19,017 nucleotides of DNA from Thermoanaerobaculaceae bacterium (lineage in GTDB: Bacteria > Acidobacteriota > Thermoanaerobaculia > Thermoanaerobaculales > Thermoanaerobaculaceae): contig JALHTD010000153.1 in assembly GCA_022865555.1 (NCBI GenBank), positions 1 to 19,017 of the forward strand. Reading direction: 5' to 3'. This document shows positions 8,858 to 16,079 of the stretch, piece by piece. The notes beneath the pieces were generated by a model, which saw only the letters and a list, made by a program, of their open reading frames with translations, made no database searches and was not told the DNA's origin. Within the stretch, counting starts at the first letter, position 1. The number at the start of each line of letters is the position of its first letter. The position numbers were made by a program, and so were the translations under genes.

Positions 8858-9643
8858 TCACGTTTTCGCGATGGTTTTGGGAAGCACCGTCGGAGGGCCG
8901 TCGTCACGCCAGAGGATGTCGACCTCTACCCTGAAGACCTCGCGGAAGAGCTCGGAGCGCAACACCTCCGGGGGCGGACCGGCCGCCCGGACGCGGCCGT
9001 GGTGGAGGACAACGACCCGGTGGGCGATGCGCAGCGCGAAGTTCCAGTCGTGCGCCACCAGCACCGCGCCCACCCCTTCCGCTACGAGCTGGCGCAGAAC
9101 ACCGGCGAGCTCCAGTTGATGGCGCACGTCCAGGGCGGCCGTGGGCTCGTCCAGGAGCAGGAGGCGCGGCTCGCTCGCGAGAGCCCGTGCGAGCAACACC
9201 AACTGTCGCTCGCCTCCGGAGAGACGCTGGACGGCGGTAGTGCTGCGCTCCGAGAGGCCGACGCGCGCGAGGGCGGCGTCCACCGCGGCGTGGTCGTGCG
9301 GTGAGGGGGGACGCCAAGGCCCGAGGTGCGGTGCCCGACCCTGCTGCACAACCTCGGTCACCGTGACCGGGAAGGCGAAGTTGACGATCTGGGGGACGAA
9401 CCCGACCTCGCGGGCCACCTCGCGCCGGCGCCAGGCCTGCAGCGCTTTGCCGCGGAGCTCCACGCGCCCGGAACTTGCGGGCAGGATGCCAGCCAGGAGG
9501 CGCAGCAGCGTGCTCTTGCCCGCTCCGTTGGGCCCGAGCACGGCCACGCACTCGCCCTCGGCGACCGCGAGGTCGACCTCGCGAACGACCTCGTCGTCCC
9601 CGTACCCGCCCGAGAGGGCGCTGGCGCGCAGGAGCGTTGTCAT
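8858..9643 (-). CDS. ABC importer ATPase, BtuD/FecE/HmuV type
   Basis: The 261-residue ATPase powers the adjacent FecCD-type permease. It has Walker A GPNGAGKST (37-45), Q-loop Gln85 in GFVPQ, signature LSGGE (141-145), Walker B LLLLDEP (161-167), the D-loop AALD (169-172) and switch His199 in VLVAHDW. The DWNFALRIAHRVVVLHHGRV wording is typical of the vitamin B12, siderophore and haem importer ATPases. ATG 9643 overlaps the permease stop (ATGA), which indicates coupled translation. The frame is open far upstream only because of GC bias. It is the last gene of the minus-strand uptake cluster; the 189-bp palindrome starts about 50 bp beyond its end. Substrate is not determinable from the ATPase alone. 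Confidence 0.93.
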   Translation of the reverse strand: MTTLLRASALSGGYGDDEVVREVDLAVAEGECVAVLGPNGAGKSTLLRLLAGILPASSGRVELRGKALQAWRRREVAREVGFVPQIVNFAFPVTVTEVVQQGRAPHLGPWRPPSPHDHAAVDAALARVGLSERSTTAVQRLSGGERQLVLLARALASEPRLLLLDEPTAALDVRHQLELAGVLRQLVAEGVGAVLVAHDWNFALRIAHRVVVLHHGRVRAAGPPPEVLRSELFREVFRVEVDILWRDDGPPTVLPKTIAKT

Positions 9644-10614
9644 GCCGACCGCCTCAGCAGGGCTACGAAGAACGGCACGCCCAGCAGCGCGGTCACGACG
9701 CCCACCGGAAGCTCTGCCGGGGACAGCGCACGTCGCGCGAGCAGGTCGCCCAGCACGGTGAGCGCCGCACCGGCGAGCGCCGCACGCGGCAGCAGGCGAC
9801 GCGTGCTCCCTCCCCACACCAGGCGGCAGAGGTGTGGCGTCACCAGCCCCACGAAGCCGATCACCCCGGCAAAGGCAACCGCGCCTCCGCACAGCGCCGC
9901 CGCCGCCATGAACACCCTCCGGCGCACGGTGGCCACCTCGACACCGAGGGCGGCCGCCGACTCCTCGCCGGTCGCGAGCAGTCCCAGGTCGCGCCCGTGC
10001 AGCAGCAGGACGAACGCGGGCACGAGCACGTACGGGGCGAGCCACGCGACCTGACCGGCGGACGCCGAGGCGAGCGAGCCCATCGTCACCGCGATGACGC
10101 CGGGCAGACGTGGCGACGGCGCCAGGGCCAGCATCGTCAGGATCGCCGCTGACGCGGCGGCATTGACCGCAACACCGGCGAGAATCATCCGTGTGGGCGA
10201 CGGTCCGAGTGGGCCGCGGGCCATCCACCAGACCAGGCCGGTCGCAGCCGCCGCTCCTGCCATCGCTGCGGCCGGCACCCCGCCGAGGGCGGCTGCTGGC
10301 AGCAGAACGTACGCGGCGGTGGCAGCCGCCGCTCCGCCGCCTGAGATGCCCAGCAGGAAAGGGTCGGCGAGGGGGTTCGAAAGCAGCGCCTGGAGAGCTG
10401 CACCGGCCAGGGCGAGCGACGCCCCCACGACCAGAGCGAGGCCGAGACGCGGCAGGCGCAGTCCGAGCACGATCGTGCGCACCTCGGGAGAACCGCCGCC
10501 CGAAAGCACCGCCAGGGCCTCTCCCGGGGTGGCGGCGGGTCCGCCAAACACCAGGGCGGCCGCTGCCGCTGCCAGAAGCACCGCCACCAGCGCCAGGTCG
10601 GCGCCTCGCCTCAC
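9640..10614 (-). CDS. FecCD/BtuC-family ABC permease
   Basis: The 324-residue protein is very hydrophobic, with about nine or ten membrane helices, as expected for BtuC-like permeases that work as homodimers. Family blocks are LRLPRLGLALVVGASLALAGAALQALLSNPLADPFLLGIS near 53-90, ESAAALGVEV (the cytoplasmic coupling region), GFVGLVTPHLCR, and the terminal ELPVGVVTALLGVPFFVALLRR. The start is GTG 10614, which shares GTGA with the stop of the binding-protein gene; its own stop shares ATGA with the ATPase start. The three genes therefore form one coupled unit. It moves a large chelate (cobalamin, ferric siderophore or haem) from periplasm to cytoplasm; which one is unclear. Confidence 0.94.
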   Translation of the reverse strand: MRRGADLALVAVLLAAAAAALVFGGPAATPGEALAVLSGGGSPEVRTIVLGLRLPRLGLALVVGASLALAGAALQALLSNPLADPFLLGISGGGAAAATAAYVLLPAAALGGVPAAAMAGAAAATGLVWWMARGPLGPSPTRMILAGVAVNAAASAAILTMLALAPSPRLPGVIAVTMGSLASASAGQVAWLAPYVLVPAFVLLLHGRDLGLLATGEESAAALGVEVATVRRRVFMAAAALCGGAVAFAGVIGFVGLVTPHLCRLVWGGSTRRLLPRAALAGAALTVLGDLLARRALSPAELPVGVVTALLGVPFFVALLRRSA

Positions 10615-11564
10615 GGGCGTGCCTCCCGCGCCGCGACCAGAGCCTCCAGGGCTGCAGGTAGCCGTGGGCCAGGCCGGTTCGCGAGGTCGGCGGGCAACCA
10701 GATCACACGGACGGCCCCCGACACCAGCCTGGAGCCGGCTGCTGAGGCGGTCGTGCGCGCAAGACCCTCCCGCAAGTCACGCTCGTCGGGCACGACCGCG
10801 ACCTCCAGACGAGGGTCCAGCAGCAGCTCCGGGTTCACCCGCGGGTAGCGGCCGACGGAGGCCGGCGCCAGGTTGGAGAGGCCCGCGCGGTGCAGCATGT
10901 CGTCGTGGAAGGTGCCGGGAGCCGCGACGATCAGGGGCTCCCACCACACGACGTACATCGCGGCGCGGCGGGGCAACGCCCGGGCCCTTTCCGTGGCGCG
11001 CGCGGAGCGTGCATCTACCTCGCGGGCCAGCCGTTCGCCCTGCGCCGGGTACCCAAGCACGTCGCCGGCCAGGCGGCAGGCTTCGACAAGGCGTGCGAAG
11101 GAGGTGACGTCCATGCTGCAGACCCTCGTGCCCAGCTGTCGCAGCCGCTGCACCACCCGCGGGTCGTTCCCCGCGGTGGTCGCGAGCACGACGTCCGGCC
11201 TGAGGGCCACGATGGCCTCCGCATCGTTGGGTGCCACCCGCGGGAGCCGAGCGATCTCTGTCGGGTAGTCGGCTGCGAGAGGCACCGCCGCGACAAGGCT
11301 GCCGGCGCCGGCGGCGAAGGCCAGCTCGGTAACGTCGGGGGCGAGCGGCACGACGCGGCGGACCGGCCCGCCCGGTACCGCGTCTCCGAGCTGATCGATC
11401 ACACGTCCGGGTGGTGGTGAAACGCAGGCGAGCTGGAGGACAAGAGCAACGAACCCACACCACCCGGTGTGGGTCCTTCGTCTGTCGGTGACTCGGTGTC
11501 CCGGGCTACTCGTTGCCCTGCTCTTCCAGATCGTTGGGGACCCCCAGGCGCTGGCAGGCCGCAT
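10611..11564 (-). CDS. BtuF-like periplasmic binding lipoprotein; start uncertain
   Basis: The mature part is a class III (helical-backbone) binding protein: RRVVPLAPDVTELAFAAGAG, ALRPDVVLATTAGNDP, QRLRQLGTRVCSMDV, YVVWWEPLIVAAPGTFHDDMLHRAGLSNLAP and YPRVNPELLL match BtuF/FepB-type proteins. A short hydrophobic stretch ends in a lipobox, LQLAC, so the protein is likely lipid-anchored in the periplasm. The only ordinary in-frame start covering this signal is ATG 11564, which lies inside the upstream small gene and lacks a Shine-Dalgarno. That start would place the lipobox Cys at residue 47 of 317. GTG 11402 would omit the signal. A GTG in another frame near 11464 would give an ordinary signal if one base were lost. 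Function is firm, start is not. The stop overlaps the permease start. Confidence 0.85.
   Translation of the reverse strand: MRPASAWGSPTIWKSRATSSPGHRVTDRRRTHTGWCGFVALVLQLACVSPPPGRVIDQLGDAVPGGPVRRVVPLAPDVTELAFAAGAGSLVAAVPLAADYPTEIARLPRVAPNDAEAIVALRPDVVLATTAGNDPRVVQRLRQLGTRVCSMDVTSFARLVEACRLAGDVLGYPAQGERLAREVDARSARATERARALPRRAAMYVVWWEPLIVAAPGTFHDDMLHRAGLSNLAPASVGRYPRVNPELLLDPRLEVAVVPDERDLREGLARTTASAAGSRLVSGAVRVIWLPADLANRPGPRLPAALEALVAAREARP
11453..11474 (-). terminator. Strong hairpin between the coiled-coil gene and the binding-protein gene
   Basis: ACCCACACC (11453-11461) and GGTGTGGGT (11466-11474) form a perfect nine-base stem with a four-base loop. On the minus strand it is followed by a moderately T-rich run (TTCGTTGCTCTTG). 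It lies 32 bases after the stop of the 74-aa gene and just before the signal peptide of the binding protein. It may be a leaky terminator or attenuator, or it may control access to the binding protein's start. Confidence 0.45.
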
Positions 11565-11730
11565 CGTACATCTGGCGGGCCGCCTTTTGGGCCGCCTGTA
11601 ACTCGGTAATGCGCTGCTTGACCCGCTGCAACTCCTCCTGGATCTGTCCCTCGAGGTCGGCGATCTCCTGCCGCGTGACGTTGCGTGTGTCCTCGTAGAA
11701 CTTGCGTTGCTGATCGTTGAGAACCGACAT
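11506..11730 (-). CDS. Small coiled-coil protein of unknown function (74 aa)
   Basis: ATG 11730 is preceded by a very strong Shine-Dalgarno (GGAGGAGG, about five bases upstream). The product is highly charged and almost wholly helical: residues 10-60 are rich in Glu, Gln, Arg and Ala with heptad spacing (EIADLEGQIQEELQRVKQRITELQAAQKAARQMYDAAC). This predicts a soluble cytoplasmic coiled coil. No signal peptide, membrane segment or known family is seen. It starts 16 bp after the kinase-TonB gene on the same strand, so the two are almost certainly one transcript. A partner or scaffold role for the kinase is possible but only inferred from position. The frame continues upstream of the ATG, but the ribosome site decides this start. 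Confidence 0.75.
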   Translation of the reverse strand: MSVLNDQQRKFYEDTRNVTRQEIADLEGQIQEELQRVKQRITELQAAQKAARQMYDAACQRLGVPNDLEEQGNE

Positions 11731-11746
11731 GAAAGCCTCCTCCATC

Positions 11747-14575
11747 TCAGAGTCTGAAAAGAATCGCCTGGGTGAAACGCACCTTGACGCGCACGCCGCC
11801 CTTGGTGGCTGGCTTGTACCTCCAGGTGCGCACGGCGTTGGCTGCCGCCGCGTCGAGGCCAAAGTCCGGCTTGACCCCGCGCAGCACCTTGACGTCCTGC
11901 ACGGAGCCGTTCTCGTCCACCAGCACTTCCAGGAACACCGTCCCAACAACGCGTTGGCGTTCGGCAAGCGGCGGGTAGACCGGACTCGGGCTGTAGATCT
12001 TCTGTGGCGGGATGACGTCGCCGCCCAGCTCCACCAGGTCGCCCTCCCTCACCGCGGGCTCCGGGGCGGGCTGCTCGGGGGCGGGCGCCAACGCGGCGGT
12101 CGCCAACGCGGCGGTCGCCAGGCCCGGAAGGGACGTGGGCGGCGCCTCGGTCGGTGGGGCCGCCGCGGGCGCCGGGCTCGGCTCCTGGGCTGGGGCCGGG
12201 GCAGCCGCAGCGGCCTGCGCCGCCACCGCGGCCGGGGCGCCGGCCGCCGACTCCCCCGGTGTCGGGACCACGGCCGCGACGCGGGCAGTTTGCGGTGCGG
12301 TGGGTCGACGGCCTGCGGGAGCCGGAGTCGGGTTGAGTATCTCGTTGCTCAGGCGCTCGCGCAGGGCCTGGGTCTGCCTGTCCACCTCCTGCTGCGCCGC
12401 CTCCCGAGCCATCTCGATAGTCTCCGGCGCAGGAGTGGCCTCGGGGGACGCGCCGGGGCCCGCGCGCCTGAGCTTGGTGACGTAGAAGATGCCGGCCACC
12501 GCGGCCAGGACGACCATCCCGATGACTGCGATCAGCCCCACGCGGCTCTGCCGCGGGGGCGTGAGCACCGGGGGGGTCTCGACAAAGATGTGCTCCCCGG
12601 CAGAGGGATGAGGGGCAGGCTTGGGCTTCGGGGGCTGGGCCGCAGGTGGCGGCGCCGGGCGGGGAGGCGGGGTCACCGCCGGGCGCGGGGCCGGCACGCT
12701 CGCCGCGCTCACCGGGCGCTCGTGGCCCACGATCTCGGCAAGGAAGGCACCCAACTCGGCCGCACCCGGGGTCGGGCGGATCACCTGGAGCATGTTGCCC
12801 AGATCGGACGCGAGCTCGGCCGCAGTCTGGTAGCGCTCTTCGCGGCTCTCCTTGAGCGCCTTCATCACCACGCGCTCGACCTCGGGCGGGATGGCGGGGT
12901 CGAACTCGCGCGGCGGGATCAGGCGCGGGGAGCGCACCTGCTCCAGGATCGAGAGCTCGGAGTCGCCGGCGAACCCCTTCCGTCCGGTCAGCATCTCGTA
13001 GAGCACGAGCCCGAGCGAGAAGATGTCGGAACGGTTGTCGATGTCCTTGCCCCAGGCCTGCTCGGGAGACATGTACTGCAGCTTGCCCTTGAGCGCGCCG
13101 GCCCGGGTGTGCGAGGCCTTGGAGGCGGCCTTGGCGATTCCGAAGTCGCACAGCTTGATGTCCCCGTCGTAGGAGATCAAGACGTTCTGCGGGGAGACGT
13201 CGCGGTGCACGAGGGCCATCGCCGTGCCCTGCAGGTCGCGCTTGTGGTGGGCGTAGTCCAGCCCGGCCGCGAGGCGTGACGCGATGAACAGCGCAAGGCC
13301 CAACGGCAGGTGCGCCTGCTTCTCCTCCAGCGTCCGCAGGATGGAGCGCAGATCCCTGCCGTCGATGTACTCCATCGCGATGTAGTAGGAGCGCTCGATC
13401 TTGCCCAGGTCATAGATGTGGATGATGTTGGGGTGCTGGAGCTGGGCCGCGAGCTTGGCCTCGTCAACGAACATCGTGACGAACTCGTGGTTGTCGGTGA
13501 GGTGGGGGAGGATGCGCTTGATAGCCACAATCTTCTGGAAACCCTCGACGCCGCGCATGCGAGCGCGGTAGACCTCGGCCATCCCGCCTGTGGCGATGGG
13601 TTCGATCAGCTCGTACTGGCCGAACGGCGTGCCGCTGGGAAGAGGACCCGGGATGCGGTCGACCTCCGGCGCACGCACGCCGGGAGGGGAGGTCGGCCTG
13701 GGCGGGGCCGCCGCCGTTTTGGGTGGAGCCTCCACGGGCCTCGGCTGGAGCTCGGGAGGCTGAGCCGCGACTGCCGGCGGCTTCGGCGCCTCCGGGGGCG
13801 ACGGCGCGGGCTTGGCCGCGGGCTTGGGCTTGGAGATCTCGAGCCCTGAAAGGGTGTCCTCCAGCAACTTGTCGACCGAAACCTCGCCCGTGTCCTTGCG
13901 CACCTTGGGCGGCGCCTTCTGAGCCTCCGCGAACGCGCTGGCCAGCGCCTGCTCCACGACAGCATCCGCGTCGGCGGACGTGACCTTCTTGGGTGGCGCC
14001 CCCGCGGAGGGCCTTGCCTCGGCGCCGAGCACTGAGGAGGGCTGGAGCCGCTGCGTCTGCGCAGAGGCCGAGGCCTGGTCGTCGCCGAGCAGGTCGCCGA
14101 AGAGGTCCTTCGAGGTTACAGTTCCGGCATCCCCGGAGCCGCCGGCGCGCTTCAACGCCTCCAGCACCTCCGCGCGGGTGTCGGCGCTCACGTGCGCCTC
14201 GGGGCGCTTGGCCATGAGCGTCCTCACGTGGGCCAGCAGTTCGTCGTTGGAGAAGGGTTTGGCGACGATGTCCTGCGCGCCGAGCTTCTGGGCATCGGCG
14301 ATGGGGTCCTGGCCGGTGTAGCCGCTCATCAGCACCAGGAACGGGGTGTTTCGCAGGCCGGCGCGCGCGCGAAGCTGCATGATGGCGTCCTCGACCTTGA
14401 GACGGGGTAGCACGGACGTGGTCAGGACGCCCTGCGGCTCGGCCTTCGCGCAGGCAGCGACCGCCCCGTCCACGTCCCTGGCGGTCACGACCTGGCAGCC
14501 GAGGGGCGCGAGCGCCTCCGTGACCCGCACCGCGGTGCGGGGCTCGTAGTCGAGGAGAAGTATCGCTTGGGTCAT
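11747..14575 (-). CDS. Fusion protein: degenerate receiver, Ser/Thr protein kinase, membrane helix, TonB C-terminal domain
   Basis: The 942-residue product has four parts. Residues 1-122 are a CheY-like receiver (LLLDYEP, LVLMSGYTG, Lys106 in VAKPFS), but the phosphoacceptor Asp is replaced by Thr53 (LTTSVLP). Residues 123-320 are a linker, Pro/Ala-rich towards its end. Residues 321-600 are a complete Hanks-type kinase: glycine loop ATGGMAEVY, Lys353, Glu372, His457-Arg458-Asp459, Asn464, Asp477-Phe-Gly and SPEQ. One membrane helix lies at about 679-699, followed by a long Ala/Pro-rich stretch and a TonB C-terminal domain (about 855-942; YPPLAERQRVVGTV, VDENGSVQDVKVL, AVRTWRYKPA). The kinase would be cytoplasmic and the TonB domain periplasmic. 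The membrane helix lacks the His of classical TonB. ATG 14575 starts right at the receiver; a good promoter lies 34 bp upstream. It heads a run leading into a BtuF/C/D-type importer. Confidence 0.93.
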   Translation of the reverse strand: MTQAILLLDYEPRTAVRVTEALAPLGCQVVTARDVDGAVAACAKAEPQGVLTTSVLPRLKVEDAIMQLRARAGLRNTPFLVLMSGYTGQDPIADAQKLGAQDIVAKPFSNDELLAHVRTLMAKRPEAHVSADTRAEVLEALKRAGGSGDAGTVTSKDLFGDLLGDDQASASAQTQRLQPSSVLGAEARPSAGAPPKKVTSADADAVVEQALASAFAEAQKAPPKVRKDTGEVSVDKLLEDTLSGLEISKPKPAAKPAPSPPEAPKPPAVAAQPPELQPRPVEAPPKTAAAPPRPTSPPGVRAPEVDRIPGPLPSGTPFGQYELIEPIATGGMAEVYRARMRGVEGFQKIVAIKRILPHLTDNHEFVTMFVDEAKLAAQLQHPNIIHIYDLGKIERSYYIAMEYIDGRDLRSILRTLEEKQAHLPLGLALFIASRLAAGLDYAHHKRDLQGTAMALVHRDVSPQNVLISYDGDIKLCDFGIAKAASKASHTRAGALKGKLQYMSPEQAWGKDIDNRSDIFSLGLVLYEMLTGRKGFAGDSELSILEQVRSPRLIPPREFDPAIPPEVERVVMKALKESREERYQTAAELASDLGNMLQVIRPTPGAAELGAFLAEIVGHERPVSAASVPAPRPAVTPPPRPAPPPAAQPPKPKPAPHPSAGEHIFVETPPVLTPPRQSRVGLIAVIGMVVLAAVAGIFYVTKLRRAGPGASPEATPAPETIEMAREAAQQEVDRQTQALRERLSNEILNPTPAPAGRRPTAPQTARVAAVVPTPGESAAGAPAAVAAQAAAAAPAPAQEPSPAPAAAPPTEAPPTSLPGLATAALATAALAPAPEQPAPEPAVREGDLVELGGDVIPPQKIYSPSPVYPPLAERQRVVGTVFLEVLVDENGSVQDVKVLRGVKPDFGLDAAAANAVRTWRYKPATKGGVRVKVRFTQAILFRL
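12087..12120. repeat. 15-bp tandem repeat in the kinase-TonB gene
   Basis: The unit GCCAACGCGGCGGTC occurs twice exactly (12087-12101, 12102-12116), followed by four bases of a third copy. It encodes the Ala-rich ATAAL repeat (about residues 820-830) in the periplasmic linker before the TonB domain. It is likely a slippage-made length variation in a linker. Confidence 0.8.
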
Positions 14576-14608
14576 GCGTTTGCCGGGTTGCTGGCAGACC
14601 TTGATTTC

Positions 14609-14637
14609 ATTGTGCTGGCGCATCCATGGCAAGTCAA
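14609..14637 (-). promoter_or_regulatory. Sigma70-type promoter for the kinase-TonB gene
   Basis: On the minus strand TTGACT (14637-14632) and CACAAT (14614-14609) are 17 bp apart. The predicted start near 14601 gives a leader of about 26 bases before ATG 14575. It is the best promoter match noticed in the window and would drive the whole minus-strand signalling and uptake cluster. Confidence 0.65.
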
Positions 14638-14658
14638 TAGCGTTTACGGGCAGGCGGC

Positions 14659-14690
14659 TTGAGCCCACCGTGGTTGTTGCGGTGTACAAT
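14659..14690 (+). promoter_or_regulatory. Possible yebC promoter
   Basis: TACAAT (14685-14690) is a good -10 match and would start transcription about 30 bases before the yebC ATG at 14728. The best -35, TTGAGC (14659-14664), is 20 bp away, longer than ideal. It is back to back with the kinase promoter. Confidence 0.35.
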
Positions 14691-14727
14691 CCCCGGTGCG
14701 GGGCACCTCGTCCCGCGGGGGTTGGGT

Positions 14728-15474
14728 ATGTCGGGCCACAGCAAGTGGAGCACGATTAAGCACAAGAAGGGCAAGGTCGACGCGAAGCGCGGCAAGCTCT
14801 TCACGAAGATCATCCGCGAGCTCACGACCGCGGCGCGCGAGGGCGGGGGCGACCCGGACGGCAACCCGCGCCTGCGCGCGGCCATCGTGGCCGCAAAGGG
14901 CGCCAACATGCCCAGCGACACGATGAACAAGGCGATCCAACGGGGCACCGGTGAGCTCCCCGGCGTGGCGTACGAGGAGGTCACCTACGAGGGGTACGGG
15001 CCCGGAGGCGTCGCGGTCATGCTCCACGTGCTGACCGACAACCGCAACCGCACGACGGCCGAGATCCGGCATCTCTTCGGCAAGCACGGGGGCAACCTGG
15101 GCGAGTCCGGCTGCGTCTCGTTCCTGTTCAAGAAGCAGGGCTACATCATCGTGCCGAGGAGCGCGGGCGACGAGGACAAGGTGATGGAGGCCGCGCTGGA
15201 GGTGGGAGCCGAGGACTTCTTCTCGGACGACCCAGAGCTCTACGAAATCTACAGCGCCCCGGAGGACCTCCACAAGGTGAAGACCGGGCTCGAGGCCTGC
15301 GGTCTCGCCGTCGAGCAGGCAAAGGTCGACATGGTGCCCGCGACCCAGGTCCGCCTGGAGGACAAGCGCGCCGAGCAGATGGTGCGGCTCATGGAGGCCT
15401 TCGAGGACCACGACGACGTGCAGAACGTCTGGGCGAACTTCGACATCGACGCGAAGCTGCTCGAGGTCAGCTGA
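14728..15474 (+). CDS. yebC: YebC/PmpR-family protein (TACO1-like)
   Basis: The 248-residue protein carries the family's standard blocks. These are MSGHSKWSTIKHKKGKVDAKRGKLFTKIIRE at the N-terminus, GANMPSDTMNKAIQRGTGE, YEEVTYEGYGPGGVAVMLHVLTDNRNRT, HGGNLGESGCVSFLFKKQG, and a C-terminal EDHDDVQNVWANFDID. YebC proteins were first described as DNA-binding regulators and are now also linked to translation of difficult (proline-rich) stretches. That would suit a genome with very Pro-rich proteins such as the neighbouring kinase. ATG 14728 is the family's conserved start; GTG-type starts upstream add unrelated residues. The Shine-Dalgarno is weak. yebC-ruvC adjacency is conserved in many bacteria. 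Confidence 0.96.
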   Translation: MSGHSKWSTIKHKKGKVDAKRGKLFTKIIRELTTAAREGGGDPDGNPRLRAAIVAAKGANMPSDTMNKAIQRGTGELPGVAYEEVTYEGYGPGGVAVMLHVLTDNRNRTTAEIRHLFGKHGGNLGESGCVSFLFKKQGYIIVPRSAGDEDKVMEAALEVGAEDFFSDDPELYEIYSAPEDLHKVKTGLEACGLAVEQAKVDMVPATQVRLEDKRAEQMVRLMEAFEDHDDVQNVWANFDIDAKLLEVS

Positions 15475-15475
15475 G

Positions 15476-15949
15476 CTGGCACGGGTACTCGGTCTGGACC
15501 CGGGAACGCGCGTGACCGGGTGGGGTCTTCTCGAGGGTACTCCGCGGACCGTGACCTCCGTCGAGTTCGGCCGCTTTCTCCCCCGCCGTAACCTCTCGCG
15601 GCCGGCCGCGCTGGCCTCGCTCACCGAACAGCTCGAGCAGCTTCTCGCACGTCTGGCTCCCGACGTGGTCGTCATCGAGACCCCGTTCACCGGTCGGTTC
15701 CCGAAGGCTGCGCTCGCCCTTGCCGAGACACGCGGCGCGCTACTCGTGGCGTTGGGGCGGTGGGGGGGCAGGGTCGTGGAGATCGAGCCGGCGAGGATGA
15801 AGGCGGCCGTGGTCGGTCACGGGCGCGCGGAGAAGCAACAGGTTGCGTACGTCATCCGCCACGCATTGAAGCTCTCGAAGGAGCCGCCGGCGGATGCCGC
15901 CGACGCGCTGGCGCTCGCGCTGTGCCACGTCCGCAGCGTTTTGCCTTGA
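15476..15949 (+). CDS. ruvC: Holliday-junction resolvase RuvC, probable CTG start
   Basis: RuvC cuts Holliday junctions with RuvAB. The RNase-H-fold acidic residues are all present if translation begins at CTG 15476: Asp8 in VLGLDPGTRVTGWG, Glu68 in VVVIETPF, and Asp140 and Asp143 in PPADAADALALALCH. The product is then 157 residues, close to the family's 160-175. The only ordinary in-frame start (GTG 15512) would remove Asp8 and destroy the active site, and no ATG, GTG or TTG exists in frame for at least 50 bases upstream. The CTG lies one base after the yebC stop (TGAGCTG), with GAGG nine bases before it, suggesting coupled re-initiation. The region after Glu68 (TGRFPKAALALAETRGAL) is somewhat divergent from the usual motif. 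Confidence 0.9.
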   Translation: MARVLGLDPGTRVTGWGLLEGTPRTVTSVEFGRFLPRRNLSRPAALASLTEQLEQLLARLAPDVVVIETPFTGRFPKAALALAETRGALLVALGRWGGRVVEIEPARMKAAVVGHGRAEKQQVAYVIRHALKLSKEPPADAADALALALCHVRSVLP

Positions 15950-15975
15950 CGCTCGCAGCAAGCCTATGTTACGTT
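15946..15975 (+). promoter_or_regulatory. Possible promoter for the PATAN-domain gene
   Basis: TTGACG (15946-15951) overlaps the ruvC stop and is followed after 18 bp by TACGTT (15970-15975). The next gene starts at 16080, so the leader would be roughly 100 bases. The -35 box is strong and the -10 box weak. Confidence 0.35.
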
Positions 15976-16079
15976 CTGACGGCGTGGTAACGACAGTGGC
16001 ACATCACCACAGTCGAGGTCGAGGCGGGGGGTACAGATGGGCGGTGGGCCTCGCCGCACCGGCGCCGCGCTGAGCGCAC

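Noticed and set aside
8622..8861. 79-codon minus-strand ORF upstream of accD
   Set aside because: It is made almost wholly of the palindromic element and ends in its terminal repeat; there is no ribosome site and no family. Best explained by the repeat.
10611..13151. Very long minus-strand frame (846 codons) upstream of the binding protein
   Set aside because: It is open only because of high GC. The upper two thirds are out of frame with the kinase-TonB gene and the coiled-coil gene, and have Arg/Pro/Gly-rich shadow composition.
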